14,304 nucleotides of DNA from Clostridium sp. CAG:1013 (GCA_000432995.1 HF972583.1:629-14932), one strand, 5' to 3'. Counted from the stretch's first letter, positions 1 to 5,828 are shown. Numbers and translations are program-made. Notes: generated by a model from the letters alone, not told the origin.

Positions 1-523
1 GGCCGGTGGGGAATCCAGCGCCGCCACGGCCACGCAGACCGGAAGCCAGCACCAGATCGATAACCTCCTGAGGAGTCATCTCGGTGAGCACCTTACCCAG
101 AGCGGCATAACCGTCCTGTGCGATGTACTCGTCGATGTTCTCGGGGTTGATAACGCCGCAGTTACGCAGAGCGATACGCATCTGCTTGGCGTAGAAAGTA
201 GTCTCATTCAGGGACTTAGTGGTGTTGTCGTCAACCACGGTCTCTTGGTACAGCAGACGCTTAACGATACGGCCTTTGAGCAGATGCTCAGAGACGATTT
301 CCGGCACATCCTCGGGAGTGACGCGGCTGTAAAAAGCGCCTTCCGGATAGACCACCATGATGGGGCCCAAAGCGCACAGGCCGAAGCAGCCGGTGCGAAT
401 GACGTTCACTTCTTTTTCAAGGCCCTGGGCTTTGATCTCTTCCTTCAGTTTTTCGATGATCTGCTCGCTGTTGGAGGACGTACATCCCGTACCTCCGCAG
501 ACCAGCACGTTTGAACGAAACAT
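1..523 (-). CDS. hydB: HydB/NuoF-like NADH-binding subunit of bifurcating [FeFe] hydrogenase (5' part only)
   Basis: The gene starts at ATG 521-523 and runs off the left edge, leaving 174 N-terminal codons. A GGAGG site at 532-536 precedes the ATG at good spacing. Residues 1-85 form a thioredoxin-like [2Fe-2S] domain with C9, C14, C46 and C50 (CGGTGC and GCFGLC). The visible part ends in GLRGRGGAGFPTG (162-174), the start of the NuoF flavin/NADH-binding domain. In this family the subunit binds FMN and NAD(H) and carries Fe-S clusters; in HydABC complexes it exchanges electrons between NAD(H), ferredoxin and the H-cluster subunit in the cytoplasm. It is the fourth gene of the hydC operon, 15 bases after the preceding stop. 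HydB rather than respiratory NuoF is inferred from the fused N-terminal Fe-S domain and from neighbours lacking complex I genes. The C-terminal clusters cannot be seen. Confidence 0.92.
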   Translation of the reverse strand, partial: MFRSNVLVCGGTGCTSSNSEQIIEKLKEEIKAQGLEKEVNVIRTGCFGLCALGPIMVVYPEGAFYSRVTPEDVPEIVSEHLLKGRIVKRLLYQETVVDDNTTKSLNETTFYAKQMRIALRNCGVINPENIDEYIAQDGYAALGKVLTEMTPQEVIDLVLASGLRGRGGAGFPTG

Positions 524-538
524 TCTTTTCCCTCCTTA

Positions 539-919
539 TTATTTGGCTCCGATGGCATTGGCTCCAATGGTGTATTCCGATACCACATTGCCGTTCACAA
601 GGTGGTCGTTCACAACTCTGAGGGCCTTTTCAGGGGTCATCTTCACATAGGTGACCTTCTCATGGCCGGGAGTGATCACTTCCACGACAGGCTCATACTG
701 GCAAATGCCGATGCAGCCGGTCTGGGTGACCATCACGTCCTGCAGGCCGCGCTTTGCGACCTCTTCCACAAAAGCGTTCAATACGGGACGGGCGCCGGCG
801 GCGATGCCGCAGGTGGCCATGCCCACCAAAACACGGGTACCTGCCTCAGCGTTTTCACGCAGGGTGACGGAAGCCCGGGTCTTATCGCGAATTGCCTGAA
901 GTTCCGCTAACGATTTCAT
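539..919 (-). CDS. Thioredoxin-like [2Fe-2S]-ferredoxin-family hydrogenase accessory protein (HndB/HydD-like)
   Basis: The protein has 126 residues from ATG 917-919. An AAGGA purine stretch about 10 bases upstream supports this start; a TTG at 941-943 would add 8 residues and overlap that site, so I reject it. After a short charged N-terminus comes a thioredoxin-fold ferredoxin region with MATCGIAAGA (C37) and TGCIGIC (C69, C73). Related proteins accompany NAD(P)-linked [FeFe] hydrogenases as a small subunit between the NuoE-like and NuoF-like genes. Only three of the four expected cluster cysteines are visible: the place matching the second Cys of the HydB domain (CGGTGC) is glycine in CGIAAG. 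It may therefore bind a differently ligated cluster or play a structural role. The gene lies between the HATPase and hydB in one operon. Family placement is fairly sure; the exact function is not. Confidence 0.85.
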   Translation of the reverse strand: MKSLAELQAIRDKTRASVTLRENAEAGTRVLVGMATCGIAAGARPVLNAFVEEVAKRGLQDVMVTQTGCIGICQYEPVVEVITPGHEKVTYVKMTPEKALRVVNDHLVNGNVVSEYTIGANAIGAK

Positions 920-957
920 GCTTGACCATTCCTTTCCGTTCAAGTTGGATGCCGTAA

Positions 958-1545
958 TTACACGGTTTGCGTTTCAGTTGTTGAGCTTTGGAAAAGTTCC
1001 GCCGTCTGCTCGCTCAAGTAGTCCTTGATCCACAGCACCACGTCCGGAGTATCCAGAGGAACGTCCTCCCCCAGCACCTCCCGGAGCTCGGCGGTCTTTA
1101 AGGCGAATTCCCGCCGCTGCCCATCGTTTGTCAGGAGCACCCGGTGGAATATGAAGTCCAAGTTGGGGTTGCAGGAAATGAGCAGCTGCACCGTGCCGTT
1201 GATGTCCCCCAGGGGGATCATATCCACACTGGATGGTTTGAACACGGCGGTGAGAGTGGTCCCCACTCCCAACTGGGAATCGATCTGAAAGCTGCCTCCG
1301 GTCATTTCCGCTTCCATTTTAAAAAGCGGCACACCCAGTCCTACGCTTCGCGTGGTGCGTGTGGTGTAGAAGGGATCGATCACCTTCTGGACCGTCTCCG
1401 GGGACATGCCCTTCCCATTGTCCTCCACCGAGATGGAGAGAATATCTCCCGACTGATCCTCCACCACCGTCAAGGTGATGAGGGACGCCCCCGCGGAGAT
1501 GGAGTTCTGGGCGATGTCCATCACGTTGAGAGAAAGCTCACGCAT
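958..1545 (-). CDS. Orphan GHKL/HATPase protein in the hydrogenase operon
   Basis: The protein has 195 residues. The first ~105 form a histidine-kinase-type ATP-binding domain: N-box MDIAQNSISAGA (N14), G1 box DNGKGM (42-47), an FYTTR segment, GLGVPLF (69-75) and GVGTTL (93-98). No dimerisation/phospho-acceptor (HisKA) domain, sensor domain or membrane segment precedes it. Residues ~110-195 form a C-terminal region I do not recognise. It starts 6 bases after the hydC stop with only a weak ribosome site, suggesting coupled translation. Similar ATPase genes recur between the NuoE-like and Trx-like hydrogenase genes in Clostridia and acetogens, where they are annotated as kinase-like. Whether it phosphorylates anything, acts like an anti-sigma factor, or helps assemble or regulate the hydrogenase is unknown. 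Confidence 0.85.
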   Translation of the reverse strand: MRELSLNVMDIAQNSISAGASLITLTVVEDQSGDILSISVEDNGKGMSPETVQKVIDPFYTTRTTRSVGLGVPLFKMEAEMTGGSFQIDSQLGVGTTLTAVFKPSSVDMIPLGDINGTVQLLISCNPNLDFIFHRVLLTNDGQRREFALKTAELREVLGEDVPLDTPDVVLWIKDYLSEQTAELFQSSTTETQTV

Positions 1546-1551
1546 GTTGTT

Positions 1552-2049
1552 TTACGCCATGTACTGCGCCAAAATGGTGTCCACGTCCTCAGGGACGAGA
1601 CGGCCGTACACTTCGTCGTTCACGGTCATGACAGGGGCCAGGCCGCAAGCGCCGATGCAACGGCAGGCGGTCAAGGAGAACAACCCGTCTTCCGTACATT
1701 CCTCAGGCTGGATACCCAGCTTCTGGGTGATGCGCTCCAGCACCTTGTCGGCGCCCTTTACGTAGCAAGCAGTACCCAGACATACGGAGATGTGGTTGCG
1801 GCCCTTGGGGGTAAGGGCGAACTGGGAATAGAAGGTGGACACGCCGTACACTTCTTCCAGAGAGACATCCAAGCCCTTGGCGATCTTCTCCTGAACCTCA
1901 ATAGGCAGGTAGCCATAGATTTCCTGGGCCTGATGGAGCGCCGGCATGACCGCGCCCTTCTGACCTTTCAGGCTTTCGATGACCGCATCGAGCTTCTGGG
2001 CCTGCTCGGGAGTATCATGAAACGGCAAATTACTGATACGCTTTTGCAT
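1552..2049 (-). CDS. hydC: HydC/NuoE-like [2Fe-2S] subunit of bifurcating [FeFe] hydrogenase
   Basis: The protein has 165 residues from ATG 2047-2049, with GGGAGG 7-8 bases upstream; the longer reading to 2106 lacks such a site. The N-terminal helical part (20-75, ending EVYGVSTFYSQF) is typical of NuoE/24-kDa subunits. The thioredoxin-like domain carries the [2Fe-2S] ligands C90, C95, C131 and C135 (CLGTAC ... CIGAC). In HydABC complexes this subunit pairs with HydB in electron transfer between NAD(H), ferredoxin and the catalytic HydA. It is first in the group hydC-HATPase-Trx-like-hydB and follows a 206-base gap holding promoter-like and palindromic elements. Length and motifs are complete. 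The label HydC rather than NuoE comes from the hydrogenase context. Confidence 0.93.
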   Translation of the reverse strand: MQKRISNLPFHDTPEQAQKLDAVIESLKGQKGAVMPALHQAQEIYGYLPIEVQEKIAKGLDVSLEEVYGVSTFYSQFALTPKGRNHISVCLGTACYVKGADKVLERITQKLGIQPEECTEDGLFSLTACRCIGACGLAPVMTVNDEVYGRLVPEDVDTILAQYMA

Positions 2050-2106
2050 GGTTTTTCCTCCCAATATATTGTAGGATTTTAAATTTTGCCCTATGGCGGG
2101 ACACAA

Positions 2107-2156
2107 AAGCCCGCCGGAAAAGCATCACAGATAATATAGCAAAACCGGCGGGGCTT
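2107..2156 (-). terminator. GC-rich hairpin between the PHP gene and hydC (terminator or leader attenuator)
   Basis: Left arm 2107-2117 (AAGCCCGCCGG) and right arm 2145-2156 (CCGGCGGGGCTT) pair over 11 bp with one bulged G and a 27-base loop. On the minus strand the stem is followed by CTTTTGTG, only four Ts. It lies 148-98 bases after the PHP stop and 57 bases before the hydC start. It may terminate the upstream regulatory operon, or lie in the hydC leader if the promoter at 2165-2194 is used. The long loop and short T-run make efficient termination uncertain. Confidence 0.45.
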
Positions 2157-2164
2157 ATAATTCT

Positions 2165-2194
2165 ATTTTAGAAATAAAACGGCCAGACTAGCAA
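2165..2194 (-). promoter_or_regulatory. Candidate promoter of the hydC operon
   Basis: On the minus strand TTGCTA (2189-2194) and TAAAAT (2165-2170) are separated by 18 bases, a moderate sigma-A match. A perfect TTGACA (2211-2216) lies just upstream but has no good -10 at 16-18 bases: there the spacing falls on the inverted repeat at 2188-2205. The start point would be near 2158, giving a ~110-base leader containing the GC hairpin. Confidence 0.4.
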
Positions 2195-2205
2195 ATTCTT
2201 GCTAG
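2188..2205. repeat. Operator-like inverted repeat upstream of hydC
   Basis: CTAGCAAATTCTTGCTAG consists of perfect 7-base arms (CTAGCAA/TTGCTAG) around a 4-base centre. It covers the candidate -35 (2189-2194) and lies downstream of a consensus TTGACA (2211-2216), a position typical of a repressor site. It does not match the redox repressor Rex (TTGTTAA-N4-TTAACAA in Clostridia) or FNR. The regulator is unknown. Confidence 0.5.
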
Positions 2206-2246
2206 AAAATTGTCAATATCCAGGTAATTATTGTTATAATATCGAT

Positions 2247-2262
2247 ATATTGATATCAATAT
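2247..2262. repeat. Perfect 16-bp AT palindrome at the end of the PHP gene
   Basis: ATATTGATATCAATAT is a perfect palindrome that includes the PHP-gene stop codon (2256-2258). A second repeat, ATTAT-TGTT-ATAAT (2227-2240), follows on the hydC side. The whole stretch 2220-2265 is very AT-rich compared with the flanking genes, so it may be a binding site, a curved region or simply an AT-rich spacer. Confidence 0.4.
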
Positions 2263-2975
2263 TTTCCTTTAACAGCGTTCAACACAGCTGAAATGGACTT
2301 GTCAGACAGCGCCACCGTCCATGGTTCCCCGGCCAGAGTTTCCAGATAGTGGGAGTCCGAACTGCGGAAAGTCTTCAAGCCCTCCAGTTCCGGATGCAGC
2401 TCTCGGAAAGCTTCCAGGTCGCAATCCTTTGTGACCTCCACCGCGGTGAAACCAGCTTCCGGCGGGATAGCTCCCAAAGAAGCGATCACACTGTATGAAT
2501 CCTTATTCACGTGAGCAGGAAACGCCGCTCCACCGTATTCCGCCGTCAGCGACACCACCTGGTCCACGCTGATGAAGGAGGACACCAAAAGCAGATTCTC
2601 CTCCTCCCCCACCTGCTCATCCTCTCCGTTGAGGATCTTCTGGTCCCCGAAGATCTCCGGCCGGTTGGGCACATGGGGCATGTGATCGTAGACATAGCGG
2701 TCAAAAGCCAACGCGCCTTCCAGCGTCTCGAACAGGCAGACCACGTGGGCTTCCTCCGAAGTGCAAAGCTCCATGCCCGGTATGACCAACAGGCCGTATC
2801 GTTCTCCCGCTTCCATGGCGGCGGGAGCGTTGCGGCAGGTGTTGTGGTCGGTGAGGGCCAGGATCTCGCAGCCGGAAAGAAGTGCCATCTGCACCAGGTT
2901 GTTGGGGGTCATGTCATTGTCGCCGCAAGGTGACAGGCAGGAATGAACATGGAAATCATATGGATACCGGTTCAT
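2256..2975 (-). CDS. PHP-domain metal-dependent phosphoesterase-like protein
   Basis: The protein has 239 residues and is a single PHP domain. Metal-site motifs are visible in order: DFHVHSCLSPCG (H9, H11), LALTDHNT (D43, H44), GMEL (E69), H77, H155 (FPAHVN) and SSDSHY (D207, H209). Most expected ligands of the trinuclear metal centre are therefore present. PHP proteins hydrolyse phosphate esters (histidinol phosphate, oligonucleotide ends, AMP-type substrates); the substrate here cannot be told. It is the last gene of the regulatory block, starting inside the preceding stop (ATGA at 2972-2975), so it is probably translated with the DRTGG and hydrogenase-like genes. It is not HisK (no histidine genes nearby) and lacks the polymerase found with DNA polymerase PHP domains. 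A role in turning over a signalling nucleotide or phosphoprotein is only an inference. Confidence 0.88.
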   Translation of the reverse strand: MNRYPYDFHVHSCLSPCGDNDMTPNNLVQMALLSGCEILALTDHNTCRNAPAAMEAGERYGLLVIPGMELCTSEEAHVVCLFETLEGALAFDRYVYDHMPHVPNRPEIFGDQKILNGEDEQVGEEENLLLVSSFISVDQVVSLTAEYGGAAFPAHVNKDSYSVIASLGAIPPEAGFTAVEVTKDCDLEAFRELHPELEGLKTFRSSDSHYLETLAGEPWTVALSDKSISAVLNAVKGKY

Positions 2976-3304
2976 TTCAGTCGCTCATACACCTGGACAG
3001 CGGTGTCGTAACTGTTTGCCGCGCAGCCATACACGGGGATTCCCTGCATCTCCGCTTTTTGGGCGGCGTCCTTGTCCAAGGCGGCGTTTTCCGTCAGGAC
3101 GATGCAGCTCACATCCGTAAGGGTAGCAACAGCAATAGCGTTCACGTTCCCCATGACGGTGATCCATACGTTCCCGGATTGGGCCCGAGCCATCACCCAA
3201 CTGAGCAGGTCTCCTATGTAGCAGCCGTCGATCTGATTGTCCTCCCCTTCCGCTCCTGCCAACAGGGTCCAGCCCAGAGCGGCAGCCATTTCCTTTACAG
3301 TCAT
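2972..3304 (-). CDS. DRTGG-domain protein (second copy)
   Basis: The protein has 110 residues, starting at ATG 3302-3304, which overlaps the upstream TGA (ATGA). An upstream in-frame start at 3331 is possible but lies inside the hydrogenase-like gene and is less attractive; GGAGGAG sits ~10 bases before the chosen ATG. The fold suggested is the small alpha/beta DRTGG domain (VKEMAAALGWTLLAG...GCYIGDLLSWVM...ITVMGNVNAIAVA...CIVLTENAALDKD), related to the N-terminal domain of HPr kinase/phosphatase. It is similar in layout to the protein at 5109-5459. No catalytic motif or P-loop is present. DRTGG domains are thought to be regulatory and ligand-binding; the ligand is unknown. Confidence 0.82.
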   Translation of the reverse strand: MTVKEMAAALGWTLLAGAEGEDNQIDGCYIGDLLSWVMARAQSGNVWITVMGNVNAIAVATLTDVSCIVLTENAALDKDAAQKAEMQGIPVYGCAANSYDTAVQVYERLK

Positions 3305-4632
3305 TCCTCGGTCTCCTCCTTCCCGTCCCATTCGTCAGCGGAAAAACGTCCCATGCTCTTTTCCAATTCCGTGAGGGTACTGGCCACCTTTTTCATCCGC
3401 TTCCGGTAAACAAAGATACATTCCGTATCCTTGCAGATGCCTTTCACCACGTCCTCGGCGAACGCCCGGCAGTTGGGAGCTCCGCAGGCGCCACAGTCTA
3501 GACCGGGGAACTCCTGCTCGATCTCGTCGATCTTCAGCATCATCTGCATGGCCTCTTTCAGATCGCTGGAAAGGGTGAGCACGTTGGAGAATTCCAAGTC
3601 CTCTTCCCATTCCATTACCTGAGGGATAGGTCCGCCCTTCAGGTGGTTCTGGGACACAGGCAGATATTTCCGCAGCCGCTGGATCCGAGCCTTGGCCACG
3701 TAGGGATTCTCCACACAGAGCACTCCTCCCACACAGCCGCCGGCACAGGCATTCAGCTCGATAAAATCCAACTCGCCGATGCGCTCGTCCTCGATCTCCT
3801 CCAGCACCCGGATCACGTTCTCAATGCCGTCCGCTGCCAGATACTTCTCGTTGAGCAGAGCAGCAGCCTCGCCTCCGCTGGTGGACCAGCCCACGCCAAT
3901 GATTCCAGAGATAGACAAAGGCTCTACTGTTTTTAGGTGGTCCATTTTGTGGGAAAGCTCAGGGAACACCTCGCTGATGGCGATGGCCCCGTCCACCATG
4001 GACTTTTCAATGCCCAGAGGCATTTTGATATCCGTCACCTTGGCGGGACAGGGAGTAATGAAAAAGCAGCCAATCTGCTCTGGGGGCAGGCCAGTTTTTT
4101 CCATCGCCTCTTGTTTCGCCATAGCCGCCGCTGTTTCCATGGGAGACTTCAAGGGCAGCACATGGTCGCACAGGTCCGGAAAACGCACTCGGATCAATCG
4201 CACTACGGCAGGACAAGCCGAGCTGATGACAGGCCGTTTCAAAGCGCCGGAATCCATCAGCTTGCGGGTGGCCTCGCTGACCAGCTCTGCGGCCCGGGAA
4301 ACCTCGAACACATCATCGAAGCCCATTTCCTTTAAGCCGGTGAGCACATAGTCGATATCGTCCAGATTGTTGAACTGCCCGTAAAGAGCCGGTGCGGGCA
4401 GCGCGATAGTATAAGTAAAGTCATTGAGCTTGGAAAGGTGGCTGTGTCTGGCCCGCTTGGCGTGATGGGGACAGATGCGGATACACTCCCCGCAGTCGAT
4501 GCATCGCTCAGAAGCGATGACCGCCTTGCCTCCCCGGACCCGGATGGCCTCGGTGGGACAGCGTTTGATGCAGTTGGTACAGCCCACGCATTTTTCCTCG
4601 TTCAATGTGACGGAATGATAAAATTCAGCCAC
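3301..4632 (-). CDS. [FeFe]-hydrogenase-like protein, HydS-like (putative sensory)
   Basis: The protein has 443 residues. It begins at GTG 4630-4632, with GGGAGG about 9 bases upstream. Residues 1-60 hold two [4Fe-4S] ferredoxin motifs (C15/18/21/25 and C44/47/50/54). Residues ~75-335 are the hydrogenase large-subunit domain: L1 SSACPAVV (A139, C140), L2 ITPCPAKVTD (C195), L3 ELNACAGGC (C296, C300). All four Cys ligands of the H-cluster [4Fe-4S] are kept, but the proton-transfer Cys before C140 is Ala. Residues 380-405 form a C-terminal [4Fe-4S] motif (CGACGAPNC...C400, C405). Ala here and a loose L3 resemble group C sensory hydrogenases such as Thermotoga HydS, whose gene also sits beside hydABC. 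Unlike typical HydS there is no PAS domain. A hydrogen/redox-sensing role is therefore inferred; low-activity or non-hydrogenase function is possible. Confidence 0.88.
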   Translation of the reverse strand: MAEFYHSVTLNEEKCVGCTNCIKRCPTEAIRVRGGKAVIASERCIDCGECIRICPHHAKRARHSHLSKLNDFTYTIALPAPALYGQFNNLDDIDYVLTGLKEMGFDDVFEVSRAAELVSEATRKLMDSGALKRPVISSACPAVVRLIRVRFPDLCDHVLPLKSPMETAAAMAKQEAMEKTGLPPEQIGCFFITPCPAKVTDIKMPLGIEKSMVDGAIAISEVFPELSHKMDHLKTVEPLSISGIIGVGWSTSGGEAAALLNEKYLAADGIENVIRVLEEIEDERIGELDFIELNACAGGCVGGVLCVENPYVAKARIQRLRKYLPVSQNHLKGGPIPQVMEWEEDLEFSNVLTLSSDLKEAMQMMLKIDEIEQEFPGLDCGACGAPNCRAFAEDVVKGICKDTECIFVYRKRMKKVASTLTELEKSMGRFSADEWDGKEETEE

Positions 4633-4671
4633 GTTCGCGTACCTCCCTCGACAGCGCAGGAGGGGTTTGCG

Positions 4672-5112
4672 CTATCTTCCTTCCTCTTTTCTGCCGGGGA
4701 ACACCGTCATGCGCACTGAGGTTCCCTCTCCCACGACAGAATCGATGGTCATTTCATCGGTGTATTTTTTCATATTGGGCAGGCCCATACCCGCACCAAA
4801 TCCAAGCGCCCGTACATTGTCCGGGGCGGTAGACCAGCCGGCCTGCATAGCCTGGTCTACGTCAGCAATCCCTGGTCCGTGATCCTGGAGCAGGATATCC
4901 ACCCGATCCGGGTCAATATCCACAATGGCCTCCCCGCCTCCCGCGTGGATGACCATATTGATCTCCCCTTCGTACATGGCAATGGAAACACGGCGTACAG
5001 CATCCGGTTCATAGCCCAGCTTTTTCAGCTTGTGCTTCACGTCGCCGGAAGCCTCGCCCGCCCGGGTAAAATCGTCTCCCGGTACCTGGTAAGTTAAATG
5101 AAGCATGCTCAT
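4672..5112 (-). CDS. Anti-sigma-factor-type ATP-binding protein (RsbW/SpoIIAB-like GHKL)
   Basis: The protein has 146 residues and is a free-standing HATPase domain. Visible are the N-box region AMYEGEINMVIHA (E48, N52), G1 box QDHGPGI (77-82), G2-like GFGAGMGLPNMKKY (104-117) and GEGTSV (128-133). This is the layout of anti-sigma serine kinases (RsbW, SpoIIAB) rather than two-component kinases, as no HisKA domain is present. No sigma factor or STAS anti-anti-sigma gene is in the window, so the target may be another partner such as the neighbouring DRTGG or HydS-like protein. Its ATG overlaps the preceding stop (ATGA, 5109-5112). The next gene follows after 39 bases. ATP binding is well supported; kinase activity is not shown. 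Confidence 0.87.
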   Translation of the reverse strand: MSMLHLTYQVPGDDFTRAGEASGDVKHKLKKLGYEPDAVRRVSIAMYEGEINMVIHAGGGEAIVDIDPDRVDILLQDHGPGIADVDQAMQAGWSTAPDNVRALGFGAGMGLPNMKKYTDEMTIDSVVGEGTSVRMTVFPGRKEEGR

Positions 5113-5459
5113 TTGATCTCACAGCCTCCTCGAAGCCCATTGGAATAAAGCAGGCCGCACGCCGTAAACATCCGGTAAGGAGACGCCAGCACCGTGATCT
5201 CCTTCTGTCTGGCAAGAGCCACCACATTGGGGTCAATGTTCTTCCCCCGGACAAACACGATACAGTGCATATCCATCATCTCAGCGGTGCGTACCACCTG
5301 GGGATTCATCAGTCCGGTGAGCAGCACAGACTGGTCCTTCACGAAGGCCAGCACGTCGCTCATCATGTCACTGCCGCAAGCGGTCTTTACCTCTTCTTCC
5401 ATGTTGCCCTCGTTGAGCACCTCGCATTTCAGGATGTCCACAATATCCTTTACTTTCAT
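5109..5459 (-). CDS. DRTGG-domain protein (first gene of the regulatory block)
   Basis: The protein has 116 residues from ATG 5457-5459. AGGAGGAACATTT in front of it is a strong ribosome site, so the longer reading to 5546 is not needed. The sequence (MKVKDIVDILKCEVLNEG ... GSDMMSDVLAFVKD ... VLLTGLMNPQVVRTAEMMDM ... IVFVRGKNIDPNVVALAR) fits the small regulatory DRTGG domain and is laid out like the protein at 2972-3304. No enzyme motif is seen. It opens the five-gene putative sensing block and follows a structured ~124-nt leader. Known DRTGG domains are regulatory appendages or stand-alone proteins of unknown ligand; its function here is unknown. Confidence 0.83.
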   Translation of the reverse strand: MKVKDIVDILKCEVLNEGNMEEEVKTACGSDMMSDVLAFVKDQSVLLTGLMNPQVVRTAEMMDMHCIVFVRGKNIDPNVVALARQKEITVLASPYRMFTACGLLYSNGLRGGCEIK

Positions 5460-5583
5460 AAATGTTCCTCCTATGGGTTTAGGAATACTCCCTTCATAGA
5501 GATGAAATGGGAATAAGGGGCCGGTAGGCTCCACCGTCCGGCTCACCCCGGGCTGCCACTTACGGGGCCTCCCATTGATAACT
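5460..5583 (-). promoter_or_regulatory. Structured 5' leader of the sensory-block operon (possible cis-regulatory RNA)
   Basis: Downstream of the promoter at 5590-5618 the ~124-nt leader can fold. P1 is 7 bp (5506-5512 with 5570-5576) and encloses P2 (5546-5550 with 5563-5567, 5 GC pairs) and P3 (5520-5524 with 5538-5542, 5 GC pairs): a three-stem junction. A following hairpin (5471-5475 with 5495-5499, plus a possible G-U pair at 5470/5500) covers two bases of the GGAGG site at 5467-5471. The leader's UUCCU can alternatively pair with AGGAA at the ribosome site. I recognise no riboswitch class. The structure was found by eye, without energy calculation. Confidence 0.45.
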
Positions 5584-5589
5584 GCTGAT

Positions 5590-5618
5590 AGTATACCATA
5601 TCTTCACTTCTGTTACAA
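5590..5618 (-). promoter_or_regulatory. Promoter of the DRTGG/HATPase/HydS-like operon
   Basis: On the minus strand TTGTAA (5613-5618), a 17-base spacer and TATACT (5590-5595) match sigma-A, with an extended -10 TG one base before the -10. The predicted start is near 5583. This is among the best promoter matches in the window. Confidence 0.7.
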
Positions 5619-5641
5619 ATATTTTTATAGATTTTTCCAAA

Positions 5642-5664
5642 GTCAGAGTTTACACCTTTCTGAC
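5642..5664. repeat. Inverted repeat upstream of the sensory-operon promoter
   Basis: GTCAGA (5642-5647) and TCTGAC (5659-5664) are perfect arms around an 11-base centre. The repeat lies 23 bases upstream of the -35 box at 5613-5618, a suitable position for an activator. The binding protein is unknown. Confidence 0.35.
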
Positions 5665-5735
5665 AGCCAGCTAAGGAAATGATCCTCTTTCCCCTAACAA
5701 CCCATGAGATCAGCTGAATGAAAACCGGCCATTTC

Positions 5736-5759
5736 GTGGACACAGTCCACCTTGCAAGG
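5736..5759. repeat. Adjacent palindromes in the divergent intergenic region
   Basis: GTGGAC-ACA-GTCCAC (5736-5750) is a perfect inverted repeat with a 3-base centre. It abuts the 10-bp palindrome CCTTGCAAGG (5750-5759). Both lie ~70-95 bases upstream of the serC -35 and ~120 bases upstream of the opposite promoter, so either side could be regulated. Nothing else recognisable was seen in 5665-5828 apart from a weak GGAAA/TTTCC repeat near 5674-5691. Confidence 0.35.
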
Positions 5760-5828
5760 ACATTCACAAGGATGTGTACTTGGGTGGGAGCAACCGGGTA
5801 AAATTTGTGAAAAAAATTGATTTTGTCC

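Noticed and set aside
1144..2082. 312-residue plus-strand frame opposite the HATPase and hydC genes
   Set aside because: It is an antisense frame over two well-supported genes, with a His/Gln/Arg-rich composition typical of a shadow frame.
5763..5810. Rex-like half sites (TTCACAA and TTGTGAA) upstream of serC
   Set aside because: The two halves are about 34 bases apart and in the wrong arrangement; no full TTGTGAA-N4-TTCACAA site is present.
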